Assembly: GCF_035046505.1 (NCBI RefSeq)
Contig: NC_089822.1
Span: 268,533,024 to 268,597,023, forward strand
Source of the DNA: Tiliqua scincoides
Lineage: Eukaryota > Chordata > Lepidosauria > Squamata > Scincidae
Direction: 5' to 3'
Length of the DNA stretch: 64,000 nt
Made by a program: the position numbers and the translations under genes. Positions within the stretch are counted from its first letter, which is position 1; every line of letters begins with the position of its first letter. The notes beneath the pieces were generated by a model. The model did not search any database, was not told the DNA's origin, and saw only the letters and a list, made by a program, of their open reading frames with translations. Positions 40,062 through 53,000 of this stretch are shown here, piece after piece.

Positions 40062-41500
40062 TATTGGCAACCTTCAGTCTCGAAAGACTATGGTATCGCG
40101 CTCTGAAAGGTGGTTCTGGCACAGCGTCTAGTGTGGCTGAAAAGGCCAATCCGGGAGTGACAATCCCTTCCACACCGGGAGCAAGTGCAGTCTGTCCCTG
40201 GTCTGTCTCCCTGGCTATGGGCCTTCCTTCTTTGCCTCTTAGCCTCAGACTGTTGGCAAAGTGTCTCTTCAAACTGGGAAAGGCCATGCTGCACAGCCTG
40301 CCTCCAAGCGGGCCGCTCAGAGGCCAGGGTTTCCCACTTGTTAAGGTCCATCCCTAAGGCCTTCAGATCCCTCTTGCAGATGTCCTTGTATCGCAGCTGT
40401 GGTCTACCTGTAGGACGCTTTCCTTGCACGAGTTCTCCATAGAGGAGATCCTTTGGGATCCGGCCATCATCCATTCTCACGACATGACCAAGCCAACGCA
40501 GGCGTCTCTGTTTCAGCAGTGAATACATGCTAGGGATTCCAGCACGTTCCAGGACTGTGTTGTTTGGAACTTTGTCCTGCCAGGTGATGCCGAGGATGCG
40601 TCGGAGGCAGCGCATGTGGAAAGCGCTCAGTTTCCTCTCCTGTTGTGAGCGAAGAGTCCATGACTCGCTGCAGTACAGAAGTGTACTCAGGAAGCAAGCT
40701 CTGTAGACCTGGATCTTGGTATGTTCCGTCAGCTTCTTGTTGGACCAGACTCTCTTTGTGAGTCTGGAAAACGTGGTAGCTGCTTTACCGATGCGCTTGT
40801 TTAGCTCGGTATCGAGAGAATGAGTGTCGGAGATCGTTGAGCCAAGGTACACAAAGTCATGGACAACCTCCAGTTCATGCTCAGAGATTGTAATGCAGGG
40901 AGGTGAGTCCACATCCTAACGTTCCAGGTGCCCAGCTTTAGGGCAGTAGTTTTCTGTTTTCTGTTGCATGGTGCAGAGTTGTCGATCCGCTTGTCGGTTT
41001 TCACCCTAAACCCCACGCACCCCATGAGGTTAACGGACCGTGGCGAGGCAACACCTTACTGGCTGGGGACTGCCCAGCTTAAGGCGGGCGGTAGCTGCCC
41101 AATGAGATGCAATGATCTCTCCCACCGTCGGAAGCAGCCCCTGGCGTCATGCTCTACGCCAATCGAGCAAAGACTTATAACCGGTAAACTGCTGCTTCCC
41201 GTGTTGTGCCGACGCCGTATGGCGAAGTTGGGGTGTCCTCTCCAGTGCGCGAAGCCTGGGTAAAGAAGGTATGGAGGATAGGCTGTTACCCATGCAGCAA
41301 ATCCCCCCCTCCACGTCGCTGGAATGGTCCAATGGAAAGGCAGAAGCCAATACGGTTGGTTCCAGCGGCGTCGCAGGAGTTGCCAGAACGTGACTGTGTT
41401 CAGCCATGAACTGCCTAAGGGACTCCGGCTCCTGATTTTGCCTCGAGGTTGACTCCTGAAGCCTTTTCCAGAACTGGATGTAGCCTTTTAATATAGCCTT
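40062..41500 (-). repeat. LINE (RTE-like family) with both ends but internally deleted
   Basis: The 3' end begins TTGGCAACC at 40066. The reverse-transcriptase tail is open over 274 codons. Near 40912 it joins the ORF start (GFRVKTDKRIDNSAPCNRKQ, then KLGTWNVR, the endonuclease N-terminus), followed by about 450 bp of 5' UTR to about 41500. TATAGCCTTTTT/TATAGCCTTTTA at the two ends fits a target duplication. Confidence 0.8.
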
Positions 41501-41504
41501 TTAA

Positions 41505-42440
41505 TGAACTGGATACTCACAGTTAAAGGCTTTGTTCCCTTTCATGTTTTATCTAAGCCGTGGGGGATCCTCAGCTGTCCGAATCCGAATCCATCCGAAG
41601 ATGGCGTCCGGGATACGATGTGATTCAGCACAGAGCAATTGGGGAAAATCCTCTGAAACCACCATTGCAAGAGACTGCCCCGTTCAAGCTCTCAGCCTTC
41701 GTTCCTTCTTCTTGGCAATGAAGGCATTGTTCTTGGCATTGTTGAGGTCCTTGGAAAACACATCTATTTAGTGGTTCCCCTTGAGCCCTCCAAGGTTCCC
41801 TGCTACTTCACTGAGTGTTAACTCTGCCCCCTCTCTTCTTGCTGTTCCTTGTGTTCCTGGCCGCTCCAGCTGGGACTTGCCCGCTCCAGGGATGGATTTC
41901 ACAAGCACAAAGAACACATAAGAAGATTCTTGCTTCTTTTTCATAAAAGTTTTGTTTAAAATGTTTTTATGAATATTTTAAATGTTTTATGAATGTTGGA
42001 TCTGTGACCATGAATAAAGAATGGTGATGAGGTGGGGGCCACGAACCAACCAGAGAAATGACACATTGAAATCACTTAGTGCAAAACACTGCTAAAATCA
42101 CAGGCTAAACTTACAGCATATATATAGAAAAACATCTTTAAAGGGTTGAAGAGTTTTTCTGACTTGAAAATATGTGCCACTTTTCCCCATCAATACAGAT
42201 GGGGTCAGTATAAATTCTTTTTAAAGTTCCCAGAAAAACAAGATTAGTTCAAGCTCTCCAGAAAGACATTTCCACACAGATACACTCAACTCCTGATCAT
42301 TTTGCCAGCTGGACACCTGAGTGGGGCCTGAGCCAGGATGAGAAACGGAGTGAAAAGCCAGGAGGTGCGTGTCGGGGGGGGGGGAATTCACAGCACGGAT
42401 CTGGTGGGCTCCCTCTGCTCTCTTCTCACACACCAAGAGG
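41505..42440. other. 3' flank of the MHC gene, no other gene seen
   Basis: Contains the MHC 3' UTR by position. No minus-strand AATAAA was found close to the stop; ATTAAA occurs on the minus strand near 41490-41510. Confidence 0.4.
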
Positions 42441-42443
42441 AGA

Positions 42444-43978
42444 TCATGCTGCAGAAACCAAAAACAGGAGAGGGGAAAGTTCAGCCAGTGTGAGGGCATT
42501 AGAATCCTACAGTTGGGGGGGTGCACAAATATTATCCCTCCAAGCTTCACAGCTGAGGCCCCAAACTGTGACCAATACCCAAAATGTGGCACAAGCAGAG
42601 CTGAAGCACTTCTGGAGGTTCCCCACCACTTGCAGCCTGCGCAACAAAGTTGTTCAGGGGATGGCTCAAGCAAGCAAGTTATGCTGCATCCTTCAGGGGA
42701 AGGAAGCAATCTGACGGGGACACTAAGCACTTCGACCCAGAAGAGAATCCCTTCCAAGGCTCACATACGGCCATCATTCGTAACCTGAGCAGAACCCATA
42801 TTCAAAGAAAGGGAGCAAACAGACCATCCAGATGAAACTAAAGTGGGCCAAAAGTGGCAGAAGCTCTTCTTATCCAATCTCCACCCCAATTCCTGTTACC
42901 TACAGGAAAGTTTTCAAATTTGGCCCACAGGAAAGCAGAAGGACATCCCCAAGAGAGTCTGAGGGAAAGGTCTTCTCCTCAAGATGGATGCTCCCCTCTT
43001 ACCTCTAGCGGAGCTGTCGGAACCCGGATCGCTTGCTGCAGAGGGAGAAGAGAGACAGAGTGAGGGATGCTGCTCATCTTTGTATGTTCTGTGGTTACAT
43101 TTGTCTCCCACCTTCCTCTGAGGAGCTCAGGGCAGTGGACAAGGGCCCTGCATGGCTCTTTTTTCCTAAAGTAGAGAGTAGCTGCAGAGGAGACCCAGTC
43201 AGGATGGCCCCTCCCTCACAACTGCCACCTGCCCTGGGAGGGAAGCTGCCATCACCAGTGGGATCTTCCTTTCAAGAGTGTGAGGTGGAGATAAGGGCTT
43301 TGAACTGGGACTGTAGCAAGAGCAAAGTGTTTCAAGCACCCCCTCTAGACTTTGGTCCTGATCCCCCCCACCCAGCAACTATTTACCTTAGAGTAGCAAA
43401 TTCACAGGGCCATACTGCAGGTTTCATATGATATGCAGCTTGGCCCCCAAAAGTCAAGTCCCGGGACCCTCCCCACACACACGCTCTTGCGCAGGTCCAG
43501 TTTTGCATTTGGGCCCCACCTTTCAACATCTGCAAACCGCTTCAGACGGCAAAACACACAGAAGTGAAGGAGGCACTTCAAATATCCTGCATCAGCAATA
43601 ATACTGATCCACTGCACAAAAGCAAAAACTCTTTCTCTGTTGCACAGCCAGAGTTTCATGAGTCCTCTAAAGGCAGAGAGGGACAGGCCACCTGGAGCTT
43701 CCACTGGAAGGGAGTTCCACAGCCTACAAAAGGCTCTACTGAGTGCTCACCCACCAAGCCTCAGATGGAGCAGACACCTGGAGCAGGGCCTCCCCAGAGC
43801 ACCTCAGTCCTTAAGACAGCCCAGGCACAGCAGGGCTTTAAAGGAGATAACCTTTGGGTTGGACTCAGAAAAATCAGGGAGCCCACGTATCACCCTGCTC
43901 CCAGGGTTACACAGTGTGCTCCAGATGGATCACCTCCAAACAAGTCTGGTCATCACATGCATCCACTCGAGTTCTCTT

Positions 43979-44061
<83 letters not shown>

Positions 44062-47000
44062 GCTTTTGATCTTCAGGACTCCCAAGAGGAAGGAGGCACT
44101 CACTTGATGCTGCTCCGTAGGCTGCTTTCTCTGCACGTTTCTCTGCAGAGACAAAACCAAAAAGTCAGAGCTGGGAGGGACCTACAGAGGCCATCCAATC
44201 CCACCCCCTGCAAAGAGGAAGGAATGAGAGATTTTTATCCCTTGGTAGCAGATACTCCTCCAGTTTCTGGTTAACAATCTTTAGGGAAGGAGGTCCTGGA
44301 AGCTTCCCAGGCAACAGTAAGAGGAGGCCTGTCCTGGTATCAAGCCCCAACCTGCTAGGCTTCCCTGCAACTCTTGTCACCTCTGGACCTTTGCTCTGGA
44401 ATGACCACAGACGGTGACTGAGATCAACAGCCAAGGAAGTGAGCTGGGGGTCGCTTTGAGAGCACAGAACTAAAGAGCCTCTTGCCCTCATATTGAAAAG
44501 TACTGGACAACATAACTGAACATCCATGAAAAGAAGAAAGGGATCTGAGAAACACTGAAGGAGCTTGAAACTGGGTAGGGAAAACACCCATAAAATACCC
44601 AGGATTGTCAGTGTCAATCCTGAGGGAATCTTCTACACAGGTGTACCAATGGGATATCCAACGAAGGGGGGACGGACGGACGGACAGGACTCAGTACAAT
44701 CTACACTGTGATCATTGCTGGAGTGGACGTGACAAGTCAGAGGCAGATCTGCCACATCTTTTTTGGACATGTCTCAGGATCATCCCATTTGAATTCTGGC
44801 ACTGCAAAGCATCAGAGAGATGTCAGATGCTGCCATCAAGACCCTGTAATTGTGCTTCTTGAAAATATAGTTTTGGAGCAACAGTCAAGAATGGACGACC
44901 CATCTCTTAATTGCTGCCCTGAAGGGCACTACCAGGCTTCGGGGTCTCCATTTCTAGCACGTCATCTCCATCTTTATCACCATCCATTTCTATGGTGCCA
45001 TTTTTGTAAGAGATGCAAGACACAGAATGCGAAACCTGTTCCCTGTCTCAGGGGTCCAAATCTGAACCCCATCACCAAACAAGGAACACAACTGGCCCAA
45101 GAAATGCAATCAGAGAAACACTTACTGAGGACTACGACAATCACAACCGCAAGCAGAAGAGCCGCCAGGACCCCAGAAACGATTCCCACAGCAGTGAGCC
45201 AAACAGGCACTGAGGCTGAAATGGAATTAACACATCTTTTCTCAGACTTGCTCTCCAAAGTCTGGGACACACATTCCCAAAAGCCGGAGATGGGGGCACT
45301 GAAGCTGAGACCTGAGGCATGCAAGCCTTGGAGTTCATACAGTTTTGTGAGTTTGGGGCACTCTCCTGTCATTCATTCAGAGCAATAAAAGCAGATGTTT
45401 CTGCCTCTCACAATTTATTTGTCCACCCTCTTGCTGGCAGCCCCATCCTTCTTCCACTCTTCGACAAAGGGGTCACTAGAAGCTTTGCCACCCAAAACGG
45501 GGGTGCACTGGGAATTGCGGATGAGTCCTTGGGTGAAAATTCACTTCCCGGAAACTGGCCAGCACTCCAGCCCCCTCCCCACAAAAACCCCTGAGGCCTC
45601 CCCCCCCCTGCAGTCTCTCACCAGACTCCTCCACTGCCAAATCCAGAGGCTTCTCCAGCCCATCATGTTCCACATGGCACCAGTAGTGGCTCCTCTCCTT
45701 GGGGTCAATCTCGATGCTCAACCAGGTGTAGTATGTTCCATCCACGTTGGGGCTGACAACCCCACGGAATGTGTCCCCTTCCCTGACTTCGCCATCCTTC
45801 CCCCAGGTAACATCAATCTCCTTGGGGTAGAAGCCGTGGGCCCGGCAGAGGAGGGTCTCCAAGCCCTCGTGGCTGTCCTTTCGTGTCACCTTCATCACTG
45901 GGGGCACTGCAAAAAAGTGGAACATCACTGAGGTTCTTGGTTGGTTGCCAGGTTGAATGTTGTAATTTAACCAAAGGAAAGAATCCCCCACTTCTACCGT
46001 GACTCAACCCCCACATCCCAGAACTGATTTCCCACAGTTGCAACATCCTCAGGAGATGAATGGGGCCCAACTGGGAAAACTCTTCAAGACAATAACTAGC
46101 AGTTCTGGGACTGCCCAGTGAGCTCCTTTAGGGCTTTGGGGCAAATAGCACAAGGCCTCCTCTGTAGCTGAATTGGTTCAGATCCTGCTAAACTGAAGAG
46201 TATCAGGTGAACAGGGATCTGGGCTTTCACTCCCAGGGAAGGATATTGAAACTGTCACTATTAGTGGTTCCAGAACGATCAACTTTCCTGCATTTTCTTT
46301 CTTTTTATGAAGTGCAAGTCATGTGCATGAGCTGAGCAAACACGCATTAAAGAATGACCAATACTTTTGTGCACTTCGATTGGCTCCTCTGAGGTCCAAA
46401 TTGGCCACCCCAAATTTTCCACTGAAGAGCTACCGAGAGGAGAGGCAACCCAGAGTCATAAACAGCCTGGCTGGCACTTGAGAACTAGAAATACTTCTTA
46501 CAGGATGTCATTCTGGAAGAAGAGAATATTCACAGGGCTCTCTGCACCTGCTCCAAGGCTCTCCTTACATGACATGGATCTTTTCTTCCCAATCTGCTTC
46601 CTGTCAGAAGGGGAAAGATATTCTACGCAAGGTGAGATACATCAGTGGAAAGTGTCTGAATTTTTGACCCAAAGGAGTGAGAACCCTGCTCAACCTGGAG
46701 GGGAAAATACCTGCAGAGAAGAGAGAAAAAAATCACCTGTTCCCTTCCTCCTCCTCCACTTTCTGGAGTACCCAATCTAAGGTGGGGGGAAACCTTAACC
46801 TGCCAATCTTGGGAGATGGAGAGCCACCATGGGGAGGGGGTGTCCATCAGCTCAGAAGCAAACAGTTCAAGGTAAATGGAACTTTGCAGATGCATGGAGG
46901 AGGAGAGGTTTTTAATTTCCACGTGCAGTATGACATTGTCCAGTCTAGCAAAAGAACTGCTTGTGGGACTCTGAGCATTGTGATTCTTGCCATCCAGCAT

Positions 47001-50000
47001 AAAAAGGTGGGAGGTTCCTGAAGTGGGAGAGTGGACTGTATCCAGAGGTGTTTGTTTTTATAAGGGAACTGAATAAAAACACAAAACATTTTTCAAACAC
47101 CTCTGTCCACAGCTAATGAATCAGCAACATGGAAATCGTGTATTCATTTGTGAATAAAAGCAGAAAACATCACATTTTGCATTTAAATTCAACTTAAAAA
47201 AATAGCACTGTTTTCAAACACCTCTAAGGATATCACTTCATGCAACAGCAGGGGAGAAGGACTGTTGGAGGATGTTTCAGTTCCCAGTTAAGGCAATGAA
47301 ACAGCAGTGAAAACAAGATCCCCAAAGGGCCATCTCAATCTCATACAGTGACTGGTGTTGATCTTTGTCCTAAAGGGTCTATATTTTGTGCATTTCTGGG
47401 TCTGTTTTGTCTATTTTCGTATGTGAGAACCAGCTTAAAACTCAATAGCCCACCCTATGTCATTCAGAGCTGAGATGCAAATTACAGACAGCTTGGTGCA
47501 GAGGAAATGCACTTTTGATTCAGCTGCTAAGACCAGCCAGACTTTCAGGGATGTAGAGGCAAATAGCAGCATGACTTCATTCAAGCCAAATGATAAAACT
47601 CCCAACTGGCTTGTACTCTCTTCTCTCCTTGTTCTCTCTTGTTCTTGAGAGAAGCTTGTTCTCTCTTCTCTCCTCCAACTGTCATGGGCTCCAGGAAGGA
47701 GCTCCAGACAGGGAAGATCCACCAGCTAAGATGTTGATTTCAGAGTTGTGTTCCTGAACAGTTTCAAACAAACCTCTTTGAAAGCTCCAGGTTCTGAGTT
47801 AAGCACTGCATGCATGAGGTTCAGTGCCATCAGCTGGCGATTAGTGCAGTGTTATTGCAGAATTCACCCTTCCCACACCAAACTCAATTCTCCTTACCAA
47901 ATTTTTAAGGGGAGAGAAGGGAGCAGGAAGGGAGTGAGCCTGCTAACCACTAGGCCCTACTGTTCTGGATCAGCGTGTGGTCTCTGGTAGCCCCCCTCTT
48001 GATCCTGACAATCATAAAAGCAGAATATATACAAACTGGGTATGTGAGTCCATTTCAGGGTGTGACAGGGCTACATTTTGGTCCGTTTGGTAGTGAGATG
48101 AGAGCATGGCTGCTCTCATCTTGCATGTGGACAGCCAGGCCAGGACAGCCTTCTTCCCCAATGGCAGGCTCTGTACTGGTACACTTCCTGTTTTTAAAAT
48201 ATGGAATAATTTTCCATAAACAAGTAACAAGAAGGTCTGAGAGTTCTGTCTCTGCTGCACAGGCCTTTGATCTGGGATAATTCTGAGCAATGCACTCTCC
48301 TCCCCCAGCTGGGACAGACCCAGGCTTCTCTCACCTGCTTCAAGTGCAGTTCTCAGTCTGGGATCCTGCAAGGGAAGGGGCAGCATGAGGGAATTGCCCC
48401 CCTCACTGCCATTTCCCCCCCTCACCTTTCCTCAACAGAGTCTCCTTTCCGTACTCCAGGTACTTCCGCAACCACCCAGTGCAGGTCTCCTCCAGCTCAA
48501 ACTTAATGAGCTTCGATTGGGACAAGTTAGCATCCCAGTTCCTCTTGGTCACTTGAGCTGTGGCACTGGCTGCCGTCCAGGTGAGAGTCTCCTTGTCAAA
48601 AGCGATGAAGTCCCTCCCATCATAGGCAAATTGGGCACGCCCCCGTTTCTTGCTCAGCTCACAACCAGACAGGTACTGCAAGGTATGGAACCCTGAATGG
48701 GAGACATAAGTGGGGGCATCAGAGCTAAAGCAGGACCAGCCAATCCCCCACTCTTCCACCCCTTCCCTGTAGAACAGACCCAGTCTGAGTCAAAGGCCAC
48801 CTAAAGCAGCCCCCCTAAAACTCTCTCTCTCTCTCTCTCTCTCTCGCCCCACCACCATTAATACTGCTGCCTCCTCACCCATACCAGACTGCTAGGCACT
48901 GGTGTAACTAAAAGGGGCAGGGGGAAGACTGCACCATGTGACACCTCTGGGGGGGAACGACACTAGTTACCAAAATTGTAGAAACTGTGGTTTTTATGAG
49001 TAATACCATCATGTTATAAATTATTTGATGTGAATTTTAATGCAGAATGTAATGAAACAAACCACACTGAAATATCTGCATTCTATCAAATGTTATCGCC
49101 AGATAACCAGGAAAGGAAAACACAACTGCCTTTTGAAGTAAAAAGTGAATTTCTCTAACTTGAAAGGGACCAACGAGACTGCTTGTTCCAAGAGCCAATG
49201 AGGTGTTGTTATAACACAGCAGGGAGCCAGTCAGGTGTTAGTCTGAGTCAACACTCTTTCCATGGATCAGAGTTAACACTAAAACTCTTGTTCAGTGGTG
49301 AGTCATCAAGCTGGCCACTGGATTTTCGTTGGTTACAGATTTGTTGGGTGACCTGGTCTGTTCTATAGTAAAATAGTCACGTTCCAGCTGGGCACCCAGC
49401 GTGACGCGATGAGTCCACTCCTGGCAGGTGCCCTCAGCGAGGCCCTGGTGAGATCCCCACAGTGTGGCCTGCAGACCGGCCAGTGGGAGGCAGTGGTTGT
49501 ATAGTCATGCTGGAGTGAGGCGGTGGGTCAAGAGGGAGCGTATGTGATGGCCACGTCTTGGGACAAGGCAACTGGCTGCTAGGGCTGGTCGTTCTCACAC
49601 AGGGCCTTCTGGGGCAACTTCCAGCGCTGATGTGGGAGGCTGGTGACCTCCCTTCCACCCCTGTGAGCTCTGCACCTGAGGGAGGAAGAAAAGGGAGCCT
49701 GAACCCACTCCCCCTGGGCTTTGTCTTAGGCCATTCCAACCCAGTGTTCTCATGTGGGGTAACAGAGTTGATTCCCCTCACTGCCGACTGCACCCCCCCA
49801 ATAGCTCCTTCAAGCCTGACAACCCCAGAGTGGTTCCCAGGGTACTGCTGCACATTTCTGTGCCTCTCTCCATTTATGGCAGCGACCCAGCAACGTGCGA
49901 CAGTAACCAAGTTTTTACACCACTGCAAAGGACCTTGAGCTGTAAGAATACTAGTTCTGGCAGTGCAATGGGATTAGGGCTTTAAAGATATTAATGTGTG

Positions 50001-53000
50001 CAACACACCTATATGCATATAAGCGCTACCCCTGCTAAGTGGGTAAGAGGTGCTTTTTCAAGTGGGTGCTCCTTTTTTGTTCATCAGCGGGGGAGTAACT
50101 GGCCCTCCTCACCCCAGCAGTGTCTGTTCTAGTGGCTGCCTGCTGGTGTTCTTTTGCATCTTTTCAGATTGTGAGCCCTTTTGGGACAGGGAGCCATTAG
50201 TTGTTTGTTGGATTTTCTCTGCAAACCGCTTTGTGAACTTTTTGTTGAAAAGCGGTACATAAATACTGTTAATAATAATTAATTAATAATACTTGCACAA
50301 AAAGAATTGCCCAATTTTTTGTTGTTATACAACAGTAGATTGTACTGTTGTACACCAAATTTTTGTTGTTGTACAACAGCAGCTACCACGTTTTCCAGAC
50401 TCACAAAGAGAGTCTGGTCCAACAAGAAGCTGACAGAACATACCAAGATCCAGGTCTACAGAGCTTGCGTCCTGAGTACACTTCTGTACTGCAGCGAGTC
50501 ATGGACTCTCCGCTCACAACAGAAGAGGAAACTGAACGCTTTCCACATGCGCTGCCTCCGGCGCATTCTCGGCATCACCTGGCAGGACAAAGTTCCTAAC
50601 AGCACAGTCCTGGAACGTGCTGGAATCCCTAGCATGTATGCACTGCTGAAACAGAGACGCCTGCGTTGGCTTGGTCATGTCATGAGAATGGATGATGGCC
50701 GGATCCCAAAGGATCTCCTCTATGGAGAACTCGTGCAAGGAAAGCGCCCTACAGGTAGACCACAGCTGCGATACAAGGACATCTGCAAGAGGGATCTGAA
50801 GGCCTTAGGGATGGACCTCAACAAGTGGGAAACCCTGGCCTCTGAGCGGTCCGCTTGGAGGCAGGCTGTGCAGAATGGCCTTTCCCAGTTTGAAGAGACA
50901 CTTTGCCAGCAGTCTGAGGCAAAGAGGCAAAGAAGGAAGGCCCATAGCCAGGGAGATAGACCAGGGACAGACTGCACTTGCTCCCGGTGTGGAAGGGATT
51001 GTCACTCCCGGATTGGCCTTTTCAGCCACACTGGACGCTGTGCCAGAACCACCTTTCAGAGCGCGATACCATAGTCTTTCGAGACTGAAGGTTGCCAAAA
51101 CAAAATACAACAGTAGAGTTGTACTGAACTCTAACTATGCAGAAAATTAAATGCTCTGTGGGTGTGCCAATGTTGTGCTTGTGTGTTTGACAAAGGAAGA
51201 GGCTGTAGACGGAGAATGCATCCCTAGCAAGTCATGAAACATCACACTCTCTTTCAGCAGGACAGCAAGTTTCCCTTGTCGTACAGTTAACTGTGAAGTT
51301 GACCAATCCTGCTGGTGCTTATGGACTTGCCCAACAGCTGAATTAGAACCAGGAAAACAAGGTTAACTAAACTCCTGCAGTTTGCCTTGCATGATATTTC
51401 ACAAGAAAACTGGGAACAATGAAAAAACTTTCAGATATAGTTTAAAACAAAAAACAAAGCAAAACCACCCCTCTCCCCTGTATTATCCCAGTTCAGGATG
51501 GGATACATTCTGGAAAGTTCCCCCCTTGCAGAACTTACCTTGCCTGTGTGGGGAGCTGGGGGGCAGGTCTGCCCCTCCTGGCCAGGGGGTGGTCAACTTA
51601 AGGGCTGGCATCTCTGGGGGGGGGGGTCAAGGAGGTTCTCTCCCAATAAGTTCTCTCCTTGCTGAGGGAGAATCAGCCTGGCTTCTGTAAGGGTAAGTCT
51701 TGCCTCACGAACCTTATAGAATTCTTTGAAAAGGTCAACAGGCAAGTGGATGCGGGCGAACCCGTGGACATTATATATCTGGACTTTCAGAAGGCGTTTG
51801 ACACGGTCCCTCACCAAAGGCTACTGAAAAAACTCCACAGTCAGGGAATTAGAGGACAGGTCCTCTCGTGGATTGAGAACTGGTTGGAGGCCAGGAAGCA
51901 GAGAGTGGGTGTCAATGGGCAATTTTCACAATGGAGAGAGGTGAAAAGCGGTGTGCCCCAAGGATCTGTCCTGGGACCGGTGCTTTTCAACCTCTTCATA
52001 AATGACCTGGAGACAGGGTTGAGCAGTGAGGTGGCTAAGTTTGCAGATGACACTAAACATTTCCGAGTGGTGAAGACCAGAAGTGATTGTGAGGAGCTCC
52101 AGAAGGATCTCTCCAGACTGGCAGAATGGGCAGCAAAATGGCAGATGCGCTTCAATGTCAGTAAGTGTAAAGTCATGCACATTGGGGCAAAAAATCAAAA
52201 CTTTAGATATAGGCTGATGGGTTCTGAGCTGTCTGTGACAGATCAGGAGAGAGATCTTGGGGTGGTGGTGGACAGGTCGATGAAAGTGTCGACCCAATGT
52301 GCGGCGGCAGTGAAGAAGGCCAATTCTATGCTTGGGATCATTAGGAAGGGTATTGAGAACAAAACAGCTAGTATTATAATGCCGTTGTACAAATCTATGG
52401 TAAGGCCACACCTGGAGTATTGTGTCCAGTTCTGGTCGCCGCATCTCAAAAAAGACATAGTGGAAATGGAAAAGGTGCAAAAGAGAGCGACTAAGATGAT
52501 TACGGGGCTGGGGCACCTTCCTTATGAGGAAAGGCTACGGCGTTTGGGCCTCTTCAGCCTAGAAAAGAGACACTTGAGGGGGGACATGATTGAGACATAC
52601 AAAATTGTGCAGGGAATGGACAGAGTGGATAGGGAGATGCTCTTTACACTCTCACATAATACCAGAACCAGGGGACATCCACTAAAATTGAGTGTTGGGC
52701 GGGTTAGGACAGACAAAAGAAAATATTTCTTTACTCAGCATGTGGTCGGTCTGTGGAACTCCTTGCAACAGGATGTGGTGCTAGTGTCTAGCCTAGACGC
52801 CTTTAAAAGGGAATTGGACAAGTTCCTGGAGGAAAAATCCATTATGGGGTACAAGCCATGATGTGTATGCGCAACCTCCTGAGTTTAGAAATGGGTTAAG
52901 TCAGAATGCCAGATGCAGGGGAGGGCACCAGGATGAGGTCTCTTGTTATCTGGTGTGCTCCCTGGGGCATTTGGGGGGCCGCTGTGAGATACAGGAAGCT

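Noticed and set aside
43564-44274. 236-codon frame with a (TH)n run
   Set aside because: Translation of the (TC)n(AC)n microsatellite and flanking MHC introns.
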